DNA of 8,106 bases from Acidimicrobiales bacterium (GCA_020631315.1 JAHDHM010000149.1:1-8106); one strand, 5' to 3'. Shown: positions 1 through 7,081, numbered from the stretch's first letter. Program-made: numbers and translations. Notes: generated by a model not told the origin, from the letters alone.

Positions 1-266
1 AGAGAACACCGTCGTAGTAGGTCTGACGACGGATGGCAAGCGGTCTCCCGATCCGCCAACGCCAGCATGTCGGCGTCGGTCTTGTAGAGGAAGTGGTAGG
101 CGCGTTCCAGGGGCAACCCCTGGACCTCGAATCCGCCGGCGAGACCACCGACGGTGTCGCCTGCTTCGTAGACCGTCACCTCGACGCCGGCCTTGGCCAG
201 CCGATACGCAGCGGTCAGGCCCGTGAAGCCGGCACCGACGATCGCCACCCGATGGGATTCACTCAC
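1..266 (-). CDS. FAD/NAD(P)-dependent oxidoreductase, N-terminal fragment cut by the window edge, with apparent frameshifts
   Basis: The N-terminus carries a Rossmann FAD-binding motif, VAIVGAGFTGLTAAYRLA (residues 7-24), followed by the acidic strand end VTVYEA and a second Gly-rich stretch, GDTVGGLAGGF. This is the layout of the amine-oxidase/protoporphyrinogen-oxidase/UDP-galactopyranose-mutase-like flavoproteins often found in polysaccharide loci. PLERAYHFLYKTDADMLALAD (51-72) also fits that group. The substrate cannot be told from this fragment. The GTG start at 266 is supported by GAGAGAGG at 272-279, five bases upstream. The start overlaps the GtrA stop by 8 bp, so the two are probably co-translated. 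After residue 72 the main frame stays open to the edge but loses family character, while recognisable pieces appear in other frames: GSGDRL at 54-37 and TYYDGVL at 22-2. Either there are several indels near the edge or the gene is degraded. The family call is good; intactness is doubtful. Confidence 0.72.
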   Translation of the reverse strand, partial: MSESHRVAIVGAGFTGLTAAYRLAKAGVEVTVYEAGDTVGGLAGGFEVQGLPLERAYHFLYKTDADMLALADRETACHPSSDLLRRCS

Positions 267-663
267 GATGACCTCTCTCGCGACGGAACGACGTGCGGTT
301 GTTGATCGCATACTGCGCGACGAACACGACCGGAAGCGACGCGACCTTACCGAGGTTGACGTTACCGATGATCGACTCGACGGCCGCGATGACCGCCAAT
401 CCGATGAGGTAGCCGACGAAGCTGACTGCGCAGAACGACAGGAACCGCAGGATGAGTCGGTCGGTCGTGCCGAAGTTCCAGAAGGCGTTGAGCGTGAAAC
501 TGAACAGGACCGCCAGCGCGACGCTGACCGACTGCGATGCGAGGACGGACCAGTCAGCAACGTTGAAGGCCAGGAGGAAGACCCCGAGGTCGACTGCCAC
601 GGCCCCGGCCCCGATGATCGCGTACCTGATCAGATGGATGTTCTTTCGGATGAGTCCGGTCAT
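259..663 (-). CDS. GtrA-family small membrane protein
   Basis: This is a protein of 134 residues with four predicted membrane segments (about 11-31, 36-60, 70-95 and 100-122) and little else, which is typical in size and build for GtrA (PF04138). Family marks include an Arg-Tyr just before the first helix (LIRYAIIGAGAVAVDLGVF, with the conserved Asp) and the Asn-rich turn FSFTLNAFWNFG after helix two. GtrA-like proteins are thought to help move polyprenyl-linked sugars across the membrane or to partner glycosyltransferases; the exact role here is inferred. I chose the ATG at 663 because GGAG lies four bases upstream (668-671) and the first helix then starts near residue 11. In-frame starts at 699 and 744 are possible but have weaker ribosome sites. 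Its end overlaps the oxidoreductase start by 8 bp. A 125-bp non-coding gap separates it from the upstream Wzz/kinase gene. Confidence 0.82.
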   Translation of the reverse strand: MTGLIRKNIHLIRYAIIGAGAVAVDLGVFLLAFNVADWSVLASQSVSVALAVLFSFTLNAFWNFGTTDRLILRFLSFCAVSFVGYLIGLAVIAAVESIIGNVNLGKVASLPVVFVAQYAINNRTSFRRERGHRE

Positions 664-788
664 GGAACTCCGACCGCTCACCAGCCCCTGTGTTGTCATC
701 TCTGCCCGCCTTGGCACCGTGATCATCGGTGCATACCTACCCATTGTTGCCAGGTCACGGCCCGCCCTCCCTGAGTCGATGTGACCGC

Positions 789-2525
789 TCAGCTTGGCCG
801 ATCAGGCCGCGCACCCGACGAGATCCTTGCAGGCTTCGCCTCGGCCGCTGCCCGAGCCGCGCCCGACGCGGCCTCGGCGTAGGCGTAGCGATTCCGGCGC
901 CGACGCCAGCGACGACCCGTCTCCGAACGATCGCGGTTGAGTACGGCGCCGAGCACCTCGAGGCCCGAGTTGTCGAGGTCGCGCTTGACCGACAGAAGCT
1001 CGGGGATCGACGTGACGCGCCCGTCGACGACGATGATCGCACCATCGACGGCCCGGCTCGTCGCGAGCGCATCCGCCGTGGCGTTGACCGGCGGCGTGTC
1101 GACGATCACCGTGTAGCCGGCGTCCTTGATGTCCTTGATCATCGACGAGAACCGATCCGACGAGATCAGCTCGCCGGGGTTCGCCGGAATCGGACCACTG
1201 GGCACGATGAGCAGCCGGTCGTCGTAGCCATCAACGAAGACGTAGTGCAGATCATCCGTCGCCGCGCCCAGGAACTCGGAGAGTCCCTGCGTGTTGTCGA
1301 TCCCGAACAGGATCTCCGTCGTCGGTCTCCGCATGTCGGCATTGATCAGGGCAACCTGGGTACCTGCGTCGACCAGGGCAACAGCGAGATTGCCGGCCGT
1401 GACCGACTTGCCTTCGCCGGCCATGGAGCTCGTGAACGTGATGGCTGTTGCTTCTTCGTTCGCCAGGATGAACTGGATGGTGGAGCGCAGACGGCGGTAG
1501 GCCTCTCTCGACATCTGGTGCCGGCTCGAACGCGATCGGCTGAGCATGACGAGGTTCCGACCTTCGAAGCGGGACCGAAGACCGAGATCTGGGATCCGGC
1601 CGAGCACCGACGTCTCCAGCGCGAGCTCGACGTCGCGGGCGGCTCCAGCGGTTCGGTCGAGCCGAATCGAGAGGAACGCCGCCACGAGACCGCCGCCGAG
1701 ACCGACGATCACCGCGGCGAGGTAGACCCAATTCTGCGGCAGGCCGTTGTCGACCTGAGGCACACCCGCCTCTCGTAGGATCTTCGCCGCCGGGAGCTGG
1801 GAGGCGAGCTCGGCTTCGATGTTGTTCAACTCGCGCTGCGCCGTGCGCTCTTCGCCGAGCTGGCTGTTTCGTTCTGCGACGACCACGCTCCTCGCCTGGT
1901 CGATCCGCTGGAGCTCCGGCTGCCGGGTCACGTCGTCGGCGGGCAACAGGGCGACCGCCTGGCGCCGCGCTTCGAGGTCCGCGAGCTCGGCATCGAGATC
2001 GGTGATCCGAAGCGTGATCGTCGCCAGCTGATCGGAGAGCACGCCGGCCTGTTCGGAGTAGAACTGCGACTGGTTCGCCACGCGGTCGTTCACGTAAGCC
2101 GTGGCGAACGCGCTGGCGATGTCGGCCGCCCGCTCAGGATCCGTCGAGGTGTACGACACTCGGATCACGTCCGAGTCGGGCTCGAACTCGGCTTCGACCT
2201 CACGACGCAATCCGAGAGGGTCCAACGAGGCGTCGCCGAGGATCGCAACGGCGTCCTGCGCGATCGGATCGGACACGATCACCTCGACCTCCCGGTCGAG
2301 GTTGGGCCGGTCGAGAGATTGATTCACACTGCCGACCGGCGTCGGGCTCACGACGACCCGGGCGGTCGCCGTGTAGTCAGGTGTGCGCAGCGCGAGGAAC
2401 ACGTAGGCCAGAAGTAGTGCGAGCGCGATGCAGAGAAGCACCAACAGTTTCCGTCGCCGGATGGCGTCGATGTAGTCCTCGAGCGAGGCTCGGCGGGCGT
2501 CGGTGGGAGCGACGTCATACAACAC
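789..2525 (-). CDS. Wzz chain-length determinant fused to a bacterial tyrosine (BY) kinase domain
   Basis: The 578-residue protein has the classic polysaccharide co-polymerase layout. An N-terminal Wzz domain starts with SLEDYIDAIRRRK and transmembrane helix 1 (about 26-46). A periplasmic region with heptad-like Leu/Ala/Glu coiled coil follows (about 157-250), then helix 2 (about 267-287), and then a cytoplasmic P-loop kinase. Walker A is SSMAGEGKS (366-374), the Walker A' region is INADMRRP (394-401), and Walker B is VIVDTPP (473-479). The family autophosphorylates a C-terminal tyrosine cluster and controls polymer length and export. Here the tail is Arg-rich and then Ala-rich, with only YAY (547-549) as tyrosines, and the first Asp of A' is Asn395. 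Kinase activity may therefore be altered. The GTG start has GGAG at 2533-2536, seven bases upstream, and overlaps the upstream polymerase gene by 11 bp. The Wzz/BY-kinase call is secure; the activity is uncertain. Confidence 0.93.
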   Translation of the reverse strand: MLYDVAPTDARRASLEDYIDAIRRRKLLVLLCIALALLLAYVFLALRTPDYTATARVVVSPTPVGSVNQSLDRPNLDREVEVIVSDPIAQDAVAILGDASLDPLGLRREVEAEFEPDSDVIRVSYTSTDPERAADIASAFATAYVNDRVANQSQFYSEQAGVLSDQLATITLRITDLDAELADLEARRQAVALLPADDVTRQPELQRIDQARSVVVAERNSQLGEERTAQRELNNIEAELASQLPAAKILREAGVPQVDNGLPQNWVYLAAVIVGLGGGLVAAFLSIRLDRTAGAARDVELALETSVLGRIPDLGLRSRFEGRNLVMLSRSRSSRHQMSREAYRRLRSTIQFILANEEATAITFTSSMAGEGKSVTAGNLAVALVDAGTQVALINADMRRPTTEILFGIDNTQGLSEFLGAATDDLHYVFVDGYDDRLLIVPSGPIPANPGELISSDRFSSMIKDIKDAGYTVIVDTPPVNATADALATSRAVDGAIIVVDGRVTSIPELLSVKRDLDNSGLEVLGAVLNRDRSETGRRWRRRRNRYAYAEAASGAARAAAEAKPARISSGARPDRPS

Positions 2526-3858
2526 GGGTGGTCTCCGATGATGGTGGTTCAGACTCGTCGACGACGTCCCGGCCGTAGAGGCCCGCCAGCGAGGCGACGA
2601 TGACGAGAAGTGAGAAGAAGATGCTGCGCGAGATCGCGCCGAACTCGGTCAGCGAGAAGAAGAAGGCGAACGTGGTGAACGTGAGGGGGAAAAGCCCCAG
2701 CGGGGTCCGGAAGGTCCCCACGACACGGGCACCGCGAACAAAGAGCCTCAGGTAGAGGGCGAGCCCGAGCAGCAGGCCGGTCACGCCGAACGCGAGGAAG
2801 AGCTCCAGGAACCCGTTGTGCGAGTGCGGCGGAGTCCAACCGGGGTTGAAGTCGAGCACGTCGTGCGACGGCCCGAACGAACCGGTCCAGAAGCCGAACC
2901 AGCCATAGCCGGTGAGCGGTCGCTCGAGCGCAGCTCGGATGCTCAGATCCCAGAGGATCGTCCGACCCGAGAGGGTCACGTCCTTGTCGAGGGCGTCGGT
3001 GACGAAGTCGAGGTTCGCCGTCACGAACGCCATGAGGAAGACCGCCGTCCCTGCGATCGATACTGCGACTGCTCCGTAGAGCGTCTTCCGGGCGCGGAAC
3101 ATCCGGAACACGACGAGGCATCCAGCCATCGCACCGACGGTGACGAGCGCGGTCTTCGACGTCGAGAACCACAGCACCACGAGGTTCAACCCGATGAAGG
3201 CCAGGGCGACGATTCGCATCGTCGGGAAACACGCGTAGACGAGAAGGAAGACGAGAATGGCGAGCGCCGTGATCCGGCCCAGCGGATTCTCGTGGAGCAT
3301 CACACCGACCCACGAACCGGCGGGCGCCTGCCCGTACTGCGGGATGGCCAGCGCGAACCCGAGGTGGAGGAACGTGCCGATCGCCATCACGGCCGCCAAC
3401 ACGGTCAGGATCTCGAGTGGCCGGAAGATCGCCACGAGCCAGTACCCGTAGAACGCCGTGACCGCCAACGCCACCGCCTGCGTGAACGTCTCCTGCGGCA
3501 CCTCAGACCAGAACGTCGACAAGAACGCCAGGCCGATGATGGCCGGAATGATCGGCTCGATCGCGGCGATCCGATAGAGCCCGACGAGGTTGCCCAGCAC
3601 CGACATCGCCGCCAATCCGGCGAGCAGGACCAGGGCCGGCCCGATCAGGCCATCGCTCTCGACGGCGGAACTCACATTCCCCGACCCCTGGCTCGGTGGT
3701 TGGAACCAGACCGTCGGGAAGTCATACGCGAGAAAGACCCCGTAGACGACAGCGAGCACCCGGAGTGCGAGGCCGGGCGCACCGGCCGCGACCGCCGACA
3801 CACGCTGCGCACGTCGCTGCTCGACCGTGACGGTCGGCTGACCGGACACGACGGTCAC
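2515..3858 (-). CDS. O-antigen polymerase/ligase (Wzy/WaaL family) integral membrane protein
   Basis: This is a 447-residue polytopic protein with roughly ten to twelve hydrophobic segments and a large extracytoplasmic loop late in the sequence, as in the Wzy_C/O-antigen-ligase family (PF04932). Family signatures include FLSTFWSEVP (112-121), FSTSKTALV (231-239), LSGRTILWDLSIRAALERP (296-314) followed by GYGWFGFW, and PPHSHNGFLELFLAFG (343-358) with the conserved loop histidines. Such enzymes polymerise undecaprenyl-linked repeat units or ligate the finished polymer. The Wzz/kinase gene directly downstream favours polymerase (Wzy) over ligase. I place the start at the GTG at 3858, giving a 4-bp GTGA overlap with the upstream glycosyltransferase stop. 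The reading frame extends further upstream, but that extra 84-residue part is Arg/Ala/Gly-rich, lies inside the glycosyltransferase gene and looks like shadow. The stop overlaps the kinase start by 11 bp. Confidence 0.88.
   Translation of the reverse strand: MTVVSGQPTVTVEQRRAQRVSAVAAGAPGLALRVLAVVYGVFLAYDFPTVWFQPPSQGSGNVSSAVESDGLIGPALVLLAGLAAMSVLGNLVGLYRIAAIEPIIPAIIGLAFLSTFWSEVPQETFTQAVALAVTAFYGYWLVAIFRPLEILTVLAAVMAIGTFLHLGFALAIPQYGQAPAGSWVGVMLHENPLGRITALAILVFLLVYACFPTMRIVALAFIGLNLVVLWFSTSKTALVTVGAMAGCLVVFRMFRARKTLYGAVAVSIAGTAVFLMAFVTANLDFVTDALDKDVTLSGRTILWDLSIRAALERPLTGYGWFGFWTGSFGPSHDVLDFNPGWTPPHSHNGFLELFLAFGVTGLLLGLALYLRLFVRGARVVGTFRTPLGLFPLTFTTFAFFFSLTEFGAISRSIFFSLLVIVASLAGLYGRDVVDESEPPSSETTRVV
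2533..2536 (-). promoter_or_regulatory. Ribosome binding site for the Wzz/BY-kinase gene
   Basis: GGAG on the minus strand lies seven bases before the GTG at 2525, inside the last codons of the polymerase gene. It supports the GTG start and the 11-bp overlap. Confidence 0.65.
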
Positions 3859-4649
3859 GAGGCGAACCGCGCCTTCACGAAGGCCCCGCCGAAGTTCGCC
3901 AGGAAGCGGGAGTTCGTCACGAGATACCGCTTCCAGAGACGCCCGGGCTCCTGAGAGAGGCGGAATAACCACTGCAGCCCCACGCGCTGCATCCACGCTG
4001 GCGGCGGGTCGAGCGTGCCCGCTCCGTAGTCGAACGCGGCGCCGACCGCCAGCATCGCTGCGTCCACCTTGCCCAGATGATCGGCGACCCAGCGCTCCTG
4101 CCGCGGGCAACCGCGTCCGACCAACACGACACCCGCCCCGGATTCGTTGATCGTCGCGATGTCGGCGAGGTCTTCCTCCGGCTCGGCTTCGCGGAATCGA
4201 TCGGACTGCACACCGGAGATGACGATGTCCGGATGTTCGGCCCGGATCGCGTCGACGAAGGCCTCGCAGGTGTCCTCGGTCGACCCGAACAGGAAGACGC
4301 CCACGCCCTCGGCAGCCGCTGCTTCGAGCACATGCCAGGTCAGATCAGGCCCGTAGACCCGATCGACCAGACCCGTGTCGTGCAGCGCGTTCATCGCCCA
4401 ACGGACCGGCTGGCCATCCGGCGTGACGAGGTCGAGCGAATTGACCTGAGCCCGGAAGTCGGCCGAGTCGACGGCCTCCATCAACCCGTGGACGGCGAGC
4501 GCCGACACCCCGTAGGAGCGCCGGGCCTTACCTGCTTCGATGATGGCGGACACGGCGCGCTCGTAGTCGACGACGCTGATCCCGACACCGAAGAGATCGA
4601 CCTTGCCGATGGCCGAGGTGTCAGGCTGACCACCGGTCACGAGGCCCAT
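3855..4649 (-). CDS. WecG/TagA/CpsF-family glycosyltransferase (GT26)
   Basis: The 264-residue protein matches GT26 in length and motif order. It has an N-terminal [17 protein letters not shown] segment, then [13 protein letters not shown] (74-86) containing the Asp (D78) thought to be catalytic in TagA homologues. [12 protein letters not shown] (115-126), [11 protein letters not shown] (178-188) and [10 protein letters not shown] (202-211) follow, and it ends with [19 protein letters not shown] and a basic KRY, the C-terminal appendage used for membrane contact in TagA. Family members add ManNAc, ManNAcA, glucose or similar sugars to an undecaprenyl-diphosphate-linked acceptor on the cytoplasmic face; the donor cannot be read from sequence. 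The ATG start is well supported by AAGGAG at 4657-4662 with seven-base spacing. It begins 13 bp inside the upstream epimerase gene and ends with a 4-bp overlap with the polymerase gene. Confidence 0.93.
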   Translation of the reverse strand: MGLVTGGQPDTSAIGKVDLFGVGISVVDYERAVSAIIEAGKARRSYGVSALAVHGLMEAVDSADFRAQVNSLDLVTPDGQPVRWAMNALHDTGLVDRVYGPDLTWHVLEAAAAEGVGVFLFGSTEDTCEAFVDAIRAEHPDIVISGVQSDRFREAEPEEDLADIATINESGAGVVLVGRGCPRQERWVADHLGKVDAAMLAVGAAFDYGAGTLDPPPAWMQRVGLQWLFRLSQEPGRLWKRYLVTNSRFLANFGGAFVKARFAS

Positions 4650-5719
4650 CGTTCGACTCCTTCGTCGTGGATGTCCTCGAGGATGCCGCGAATATCGTAG
4701 CGCAGCTCCCAGTCGGGGTAGTGCTCACGGAACTTCCGGATGTCGGAGACCCACCAGATGTGGTCGCCGATCCGATTGTCCTCGGTGTACGTCCACTCGA
4801 GCTCGCGGCCGGCGACCTCTTGGCAGGTCTCGATGGCTTCGAGCATCGAGCAGTTCACGTCGGGTCCGCCACCGATGTTGTACGCCTCGCCCTGCCGAGG
4901 GGCCTTCCGGAAGGCATCGAAGGCGAGGATCAGGTCATCGGCGTGGATGTTGTCGCGGACCTGCTTGCCCTTGTAGCCGAAGACCGTATACGGCGTGCCG
5001 GTCGAGGTGCACTTCATCAGGTAGGCGAGGAAGCCGTGCAGCTGCGCTCCCGAGTGCCCGGGGCCGGTCAGGCAACCGCCGCGGAAGATCCCGACGTTCA
5101 TGTCGAAGTAGCGGCCGTACTCCTGGCACAGGACGTCGGCGGCGACCTTCGACGCCCCGAACAACGAGTGCGTCGACGAATCGATCGACATCGTCTCCGG
5201 AATGCCGAACGTCGCCCACTCGTGCTGCTCGTCGAGGGTCCACCGATGCTCGAGCTCGACCAACGGCAACCGATTCGGCGTGTCGCCGTAGACCTTGTTG
5301 GTCGAGGTGAAGATGAAGGTCGCCTCCGGCGCATGCCGACGGACCGCTTCGAGCAGATTGAGGGTGCCGACGGCGTTGACGTCGAAGTCCGTGAACGGCT
5401 CTTTCGCCGCCCAGTCATGGCTCGGCTGCGCAGCGGTGTGGATCACGAGATCGAGACGGTCGAGACCGGCGACCAGGCCGAATACGGCGTCCCGATCGCG
5501 AATGTCGACCGATGCATGCCGGTAGTTGTCGAGCGACGCCTCGTGCCCGGCCACCGCCCAGCTCGTCGAGGCCTCCTCGCCGAAGAAGTAGGCGCGCATG
5601 TCGTTGTCGACGCCGACCACCTCGTCCGCGACATCGGCGTAGAACCGCACCGCTTCACCGCCGATCAGTCCACCCGATCCGGTGATCAGCACCTGCCTCA
5701 ACACATCGCTCGCACTCAC
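4637..5719 (-). CDS. NAD-dependent epimerase/dehydratase (extended SDR, CDP-paratose-2-epimerase-like)
   Basis: The 360-residue protein has an N-terminal Rossmann motif TGSGGLIG (residues 13-20, GxxGxxG), VVGVDNDM ending strand two, [23 protein letters not shown] (the Ser/Thr catalytic strand, 137-149) and the helix [12 protein letters not shown], where the usual YxxxK is Phe187-x-x-x-Lys191. A late RDNIHADDL and YNIGGG complete an extended-SDR fold that binds a nucleotide sugar. The family converts activated sugars by epimerisation or related redox steps; the wording is closest to CDP-paratose/tyvelose 2-epimerase relatives, but the true substrate is unknown. The frame is open to a GTG at 5758, which has no ribosome site. 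I prefer the GTG at 5719 because the family normally starts just before VLITG and a TAGCCT element lies eight bases upstream. GTG at 5704 or TTG at 5701 remain possible. It is the first gene of the leftward run and overlaps the next gene by 13 bp. Confidence 0.88.
   Translation of the reverse strand: MSASDVLRQVLITGSGGLIGGEAVRFYADVADEVVGVDNDMRAYFFGEEASTSWAVAGHEASLDNYRHASVDIRDRDAVFGLVAGLDRLDLVIHTAAQPSHDWAAKEPFTDFDVNAVGTLNLLEAVRRHAPEATFIFTSTNKVYGDTPNRLPLVELEHRWTLDEQHEWATFGIPETMSIDSSTHSLFGASKVAADVLCQEYGRYFDMNVGIFRGGCLTGPGHSGAQLHGFLAYLMKCTSTGTPYTVFGYKGKQVRDNIHADDLILAFDAFRKAPRQGEAYNIGGGPDVNCSMLEAIETCQEVAGRELEWTYTEDNRIGDHIWWVSDIRKFREHYPDWELRYDIRGILEDIHDEGVERWAS
4657..4662 (-). promoter_or_regulatory. 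Strong ribosome binding site for the GT26 glycosyltransferase
   Basis: AAGGAG on the minus strand, seven bases before the ATG at 4649, is the best Shine-Dalgarno match in the window. It lies inside the end of the epimerase gene, so the glycosyltransferase can be translated efficiently despite the 13-bp overlap. It also fixes that start. Confidence 0.85.
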
Positions 5720-5727
5720 GGCTTCTG

Positions 5728-5733
5728 AGGCTA
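5728..5733 (-). promoter_or_regulatory. Candidate -10 element (TAGCCT) for the leftward polysaccharide run
   Basis: On the minus strand TAGCCT fits the actinobacterial TAnnnT -10 pattern. It ends eight bases before the GTG at 5719, which would give an almost leaderless transcript and explain the lack of a ribosome site there. No convincing -35 hexamer sits 16-18 bases further upstream, so this remains a weak call. Confidence 0.25.
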
Positions 5734-5758
5734 GCGGCGCACCTCGGAGCGATGGCAC

Positions 5759-5830
5759 GGGTCGATTGACCCCCGCCCATCGCGGGGACCGGTCCGCCCC
5801 CGACCCCCGAGCGGTCGGGACGATGGTCCC
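5759..5830. other. Cluster of GC-rich inverted repeats in the divergent intergenic region
   Basis: Four perfect inverted repeats are packed into 72 bp between the divergent genes: GGGTC/GACCC (5759-5763 with 5768-5772), CCCCGC/GCGGGG (5771-5776 with 5782-5787), CCCGACC/GGTCGGG (5799-5805 with 5813-5819) and GGGAC/GTCCC (5817-5821 with 5826-5830). The first two share bases 5771-5772 and the last two share 5817-5819, so neighbours within each pair exclude one another. They may be operators or leader hairpins, but such GC-rich DNA produces short palindromes by chance. No U-tract follows any of them, so terminators are not supported. Confidence 0.35.
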
Positions 5831-5889
5831 TCAAGGTCGTGGGTGATCCCGCCGTTCTCCATGGCATGTCACGCCGTGGACAGACTGAG

Positions 5890-7059
5890 ATGTCTCGGCA
5901 AGGGACCGCGATCGGCGCCCTCATCGCTGCGGCTGCGCTGGTCTCGGCGGCCGGCACGGCGAGTGTCGCGTCGGCCCGCCCGCCGGAGCGCCTCGCATTC
6001 GATGACGCAGTTGGTCTCTCGGGAGCGGCGGCCGAGCGAGTCGCTCGACGGGGGGCCGCGGTCGGGTTCGCGCGATCGACCCAGGAGCCCTCGGCCCCGA
6101 CAGGCACGACCACGCCTCTCGACGCGGATCCGCCCGGGCCGGTCGCCGACCCGCTGGCACCGGACGACACGACGACCACCTCGGTCTCCACGACCACGCC
6201 GACGCTGCAATCGACGTCGACATCCCGGCAGACGACCTCCACGACGGCCACAACGACCACGACCGCTCCGACCACGACCGCGCCGACCACGACCGCGCCG
6301 ACCACGACCCGGCCGACCTCGGAGCCCCAGCTGCTCGACATCGACTTCGATGGCGTCGCCGCCGCAGGATTCGACTCGCTCGACCGCACGCGGATCGAGT
6401 CGATCTTCGGGGTCGACACCAGCTGGGTCGACAACGCCGACGACATCGCGATCACCAGCGACGGGACGCTCCGGGTGCGGTACCGCCCGACGAGCCGGGG
6501 CTCCGATCGCGTGCAGGCCCCTCCGGAGTTCGGGGGTTCGCACGACGACGTCTGGATGAGCTACCGGCTCTATCTCGAGCCGGGCTGGGAGTTCGTGCGC
6601 GGGGGCAAGCTCCCCGGTCTCGCCGGCGCAACGGGCAGAGTGCCGTCTGGCGGAATCGGAGCGACCGGCGAGGACGGCTTCAGCGCCCGGATGATGTGGC
6701 GCGATGGCGGTCGCCTCGTGGTCTACGCCTATCACCCCGACCGACCATCACAGTGGGGCGAAGACTTCGACACGGGAACCACACTGCCCATCGCCGAGTG
6801 GGTCGAGATCACACAGCGAGTGACGATGAACGACCCCGGCATCGCGAACGGCTCGATCGAGATCTGGATCGACGGACGCTCGGTGTTGGTGGAGTCCGGC
6901 CTGGAGTGGCGCGACTCCACGGCCTTCGCAGTGGACCGGGTCTTCTTCTCGACCTTCTTCGGCGGCGCCGACAGCTCGTGGGCACCGTCGACGACGGTGC
7001 ACGCACAGTTCGACGACATCCGAGTCGGCCTCGGGCGACCGCCGCACGTCGCCGACTGA
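5890..7059 (+). CDS. Secreted polysaccharide lyase, family PL14-like, with Thr/Pro-rich linker
   Basis: Read from the ATG at 5890, this is a 389-residue protein. It opens with a signal peptide (basic MSRQ, hydrophobic core GALIAAAALVSAAG, likely cleavage after ASVASA near residue 29). Residues about 71-145 are almost all Thr, Pro, Ser and Ala, a probably extended or glycosylated tether. The remainder (about 150-380) looks like the jelly-roll PL14 lyase domain: YRLYLEPGWEFVRGGKLPGL, GFSARMMWR, YAYHPD, NDPGIANGSIEIWIDG and FSTFFGGADSSWAP. Lys240, Ser265, Arg267, Tyr279 and Tyr281 match the catalytic Lys, Ser-x-Arg and Tyr-x-Tyr residues I recall for the Chlorella-virus PL14 enzyme, with identical Ser-to-Tyr spacing. 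PL14 enzymes cleave uronic-acid polymers such as alginate or glucuronan by beta-elimination outside the cell. The frame also has starts at 5839 (GTG) and 5866; none has a strong ribosome site. It diverges from the polysaccharide run and precedes the sugar-phosphate transferase gene. Confidence 0.8.
   Translation: MSRQGTAIGALIAAAALVSAAGTASVASARPPERLAFDDAVGLSGAAAERVARRGAAVGFARSTQEPSAPTGTTTPLDADPPGPVADPLAPDDTTTTSVSTTTPTLQSTSTSRQTTSTTATTTTTAPTTTAPTTTAPTTTRPTSEPQLLDIDFDGVAAAGFDSLDRTRIESIFGVDTSWVDNADDIAITSDGTLRVRYRPTSRGSDRVQAPPEFGGSHDDVWMSYRLYLEPGWEFVRGGKLPGLAGATGRVPSGGIGATGEDGFSARMMWRDGGRLVVYAYHPDRPSQWGEDFDTGTTLPIAEWVEITQRVTMNDPGIANGSIEIWIDGRSVLVESGLEWRDSTAFAVDRVFFSTFFGGADSSWAPSTTVHAQFDDIRVGLGRPPHVAD
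6256..6315 (+). repeat. Four tandem 15-bp repeats encoding (Thr-Thr-Thr-Ala/Arg-Pro)
   Basis: Four direct copies of a 15-bp unit, ACCACGACCGCGCCG, run in frame. The middle two are identical, the first differs by GCT for GCG, and the last has CGG in place of GCG. They encode TTTAP, TTTAP, TTTAP and TTTRP inside the Thr/Pro tether of the secreted lyase. Any copy-number change would keep the frame and alter only the tether length. Confidence 0.95.
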
Positions 7060-7081
7060 CAGGCACCGGAAGTTCCCTCGC

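Noticed and set aside
729..1778. Long plus-strand open frame of 349 codons
   Set aside because: It lies antisense to the Wzz/BY-kinase gene, is dominated by Arg, Asp and Val, and has no recognisable domain. It is a shadow caused by high GC content.
2818..3954. Plus-strand open frame of 378 codons
   Set aside because: It is antisense to the polymerase gene and rich in Arg, Glu, Asp and His with no hydrophobic core or motif. The minus-strand protein is a clear membrane polymerase.
3859..4110. N-terminal extension of the polymerase frame to an upstream start
   Set aside because: The 84 extra residues are Arg/Gly/Ala-rich, lie wholly inside the glycosyltransferase gene, and the GTGA overlap gives a far more natural start.
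4667..5728. Plus-strand open frame of 353 codons
   Set aside because: It is antisense to the epimerase, whose Rossmann and SDR motifs are clear; the plus frame shows no motif.
5655..6455. Minus-strand frame with a Val/Gly-rich stretch resembling membrane helices
   Set aside because: The Val-rich part is simply the reverse of the Thr/Pro codon repeats in the secreted lyase, and the frame runs across the divergent region into the epimerase start.
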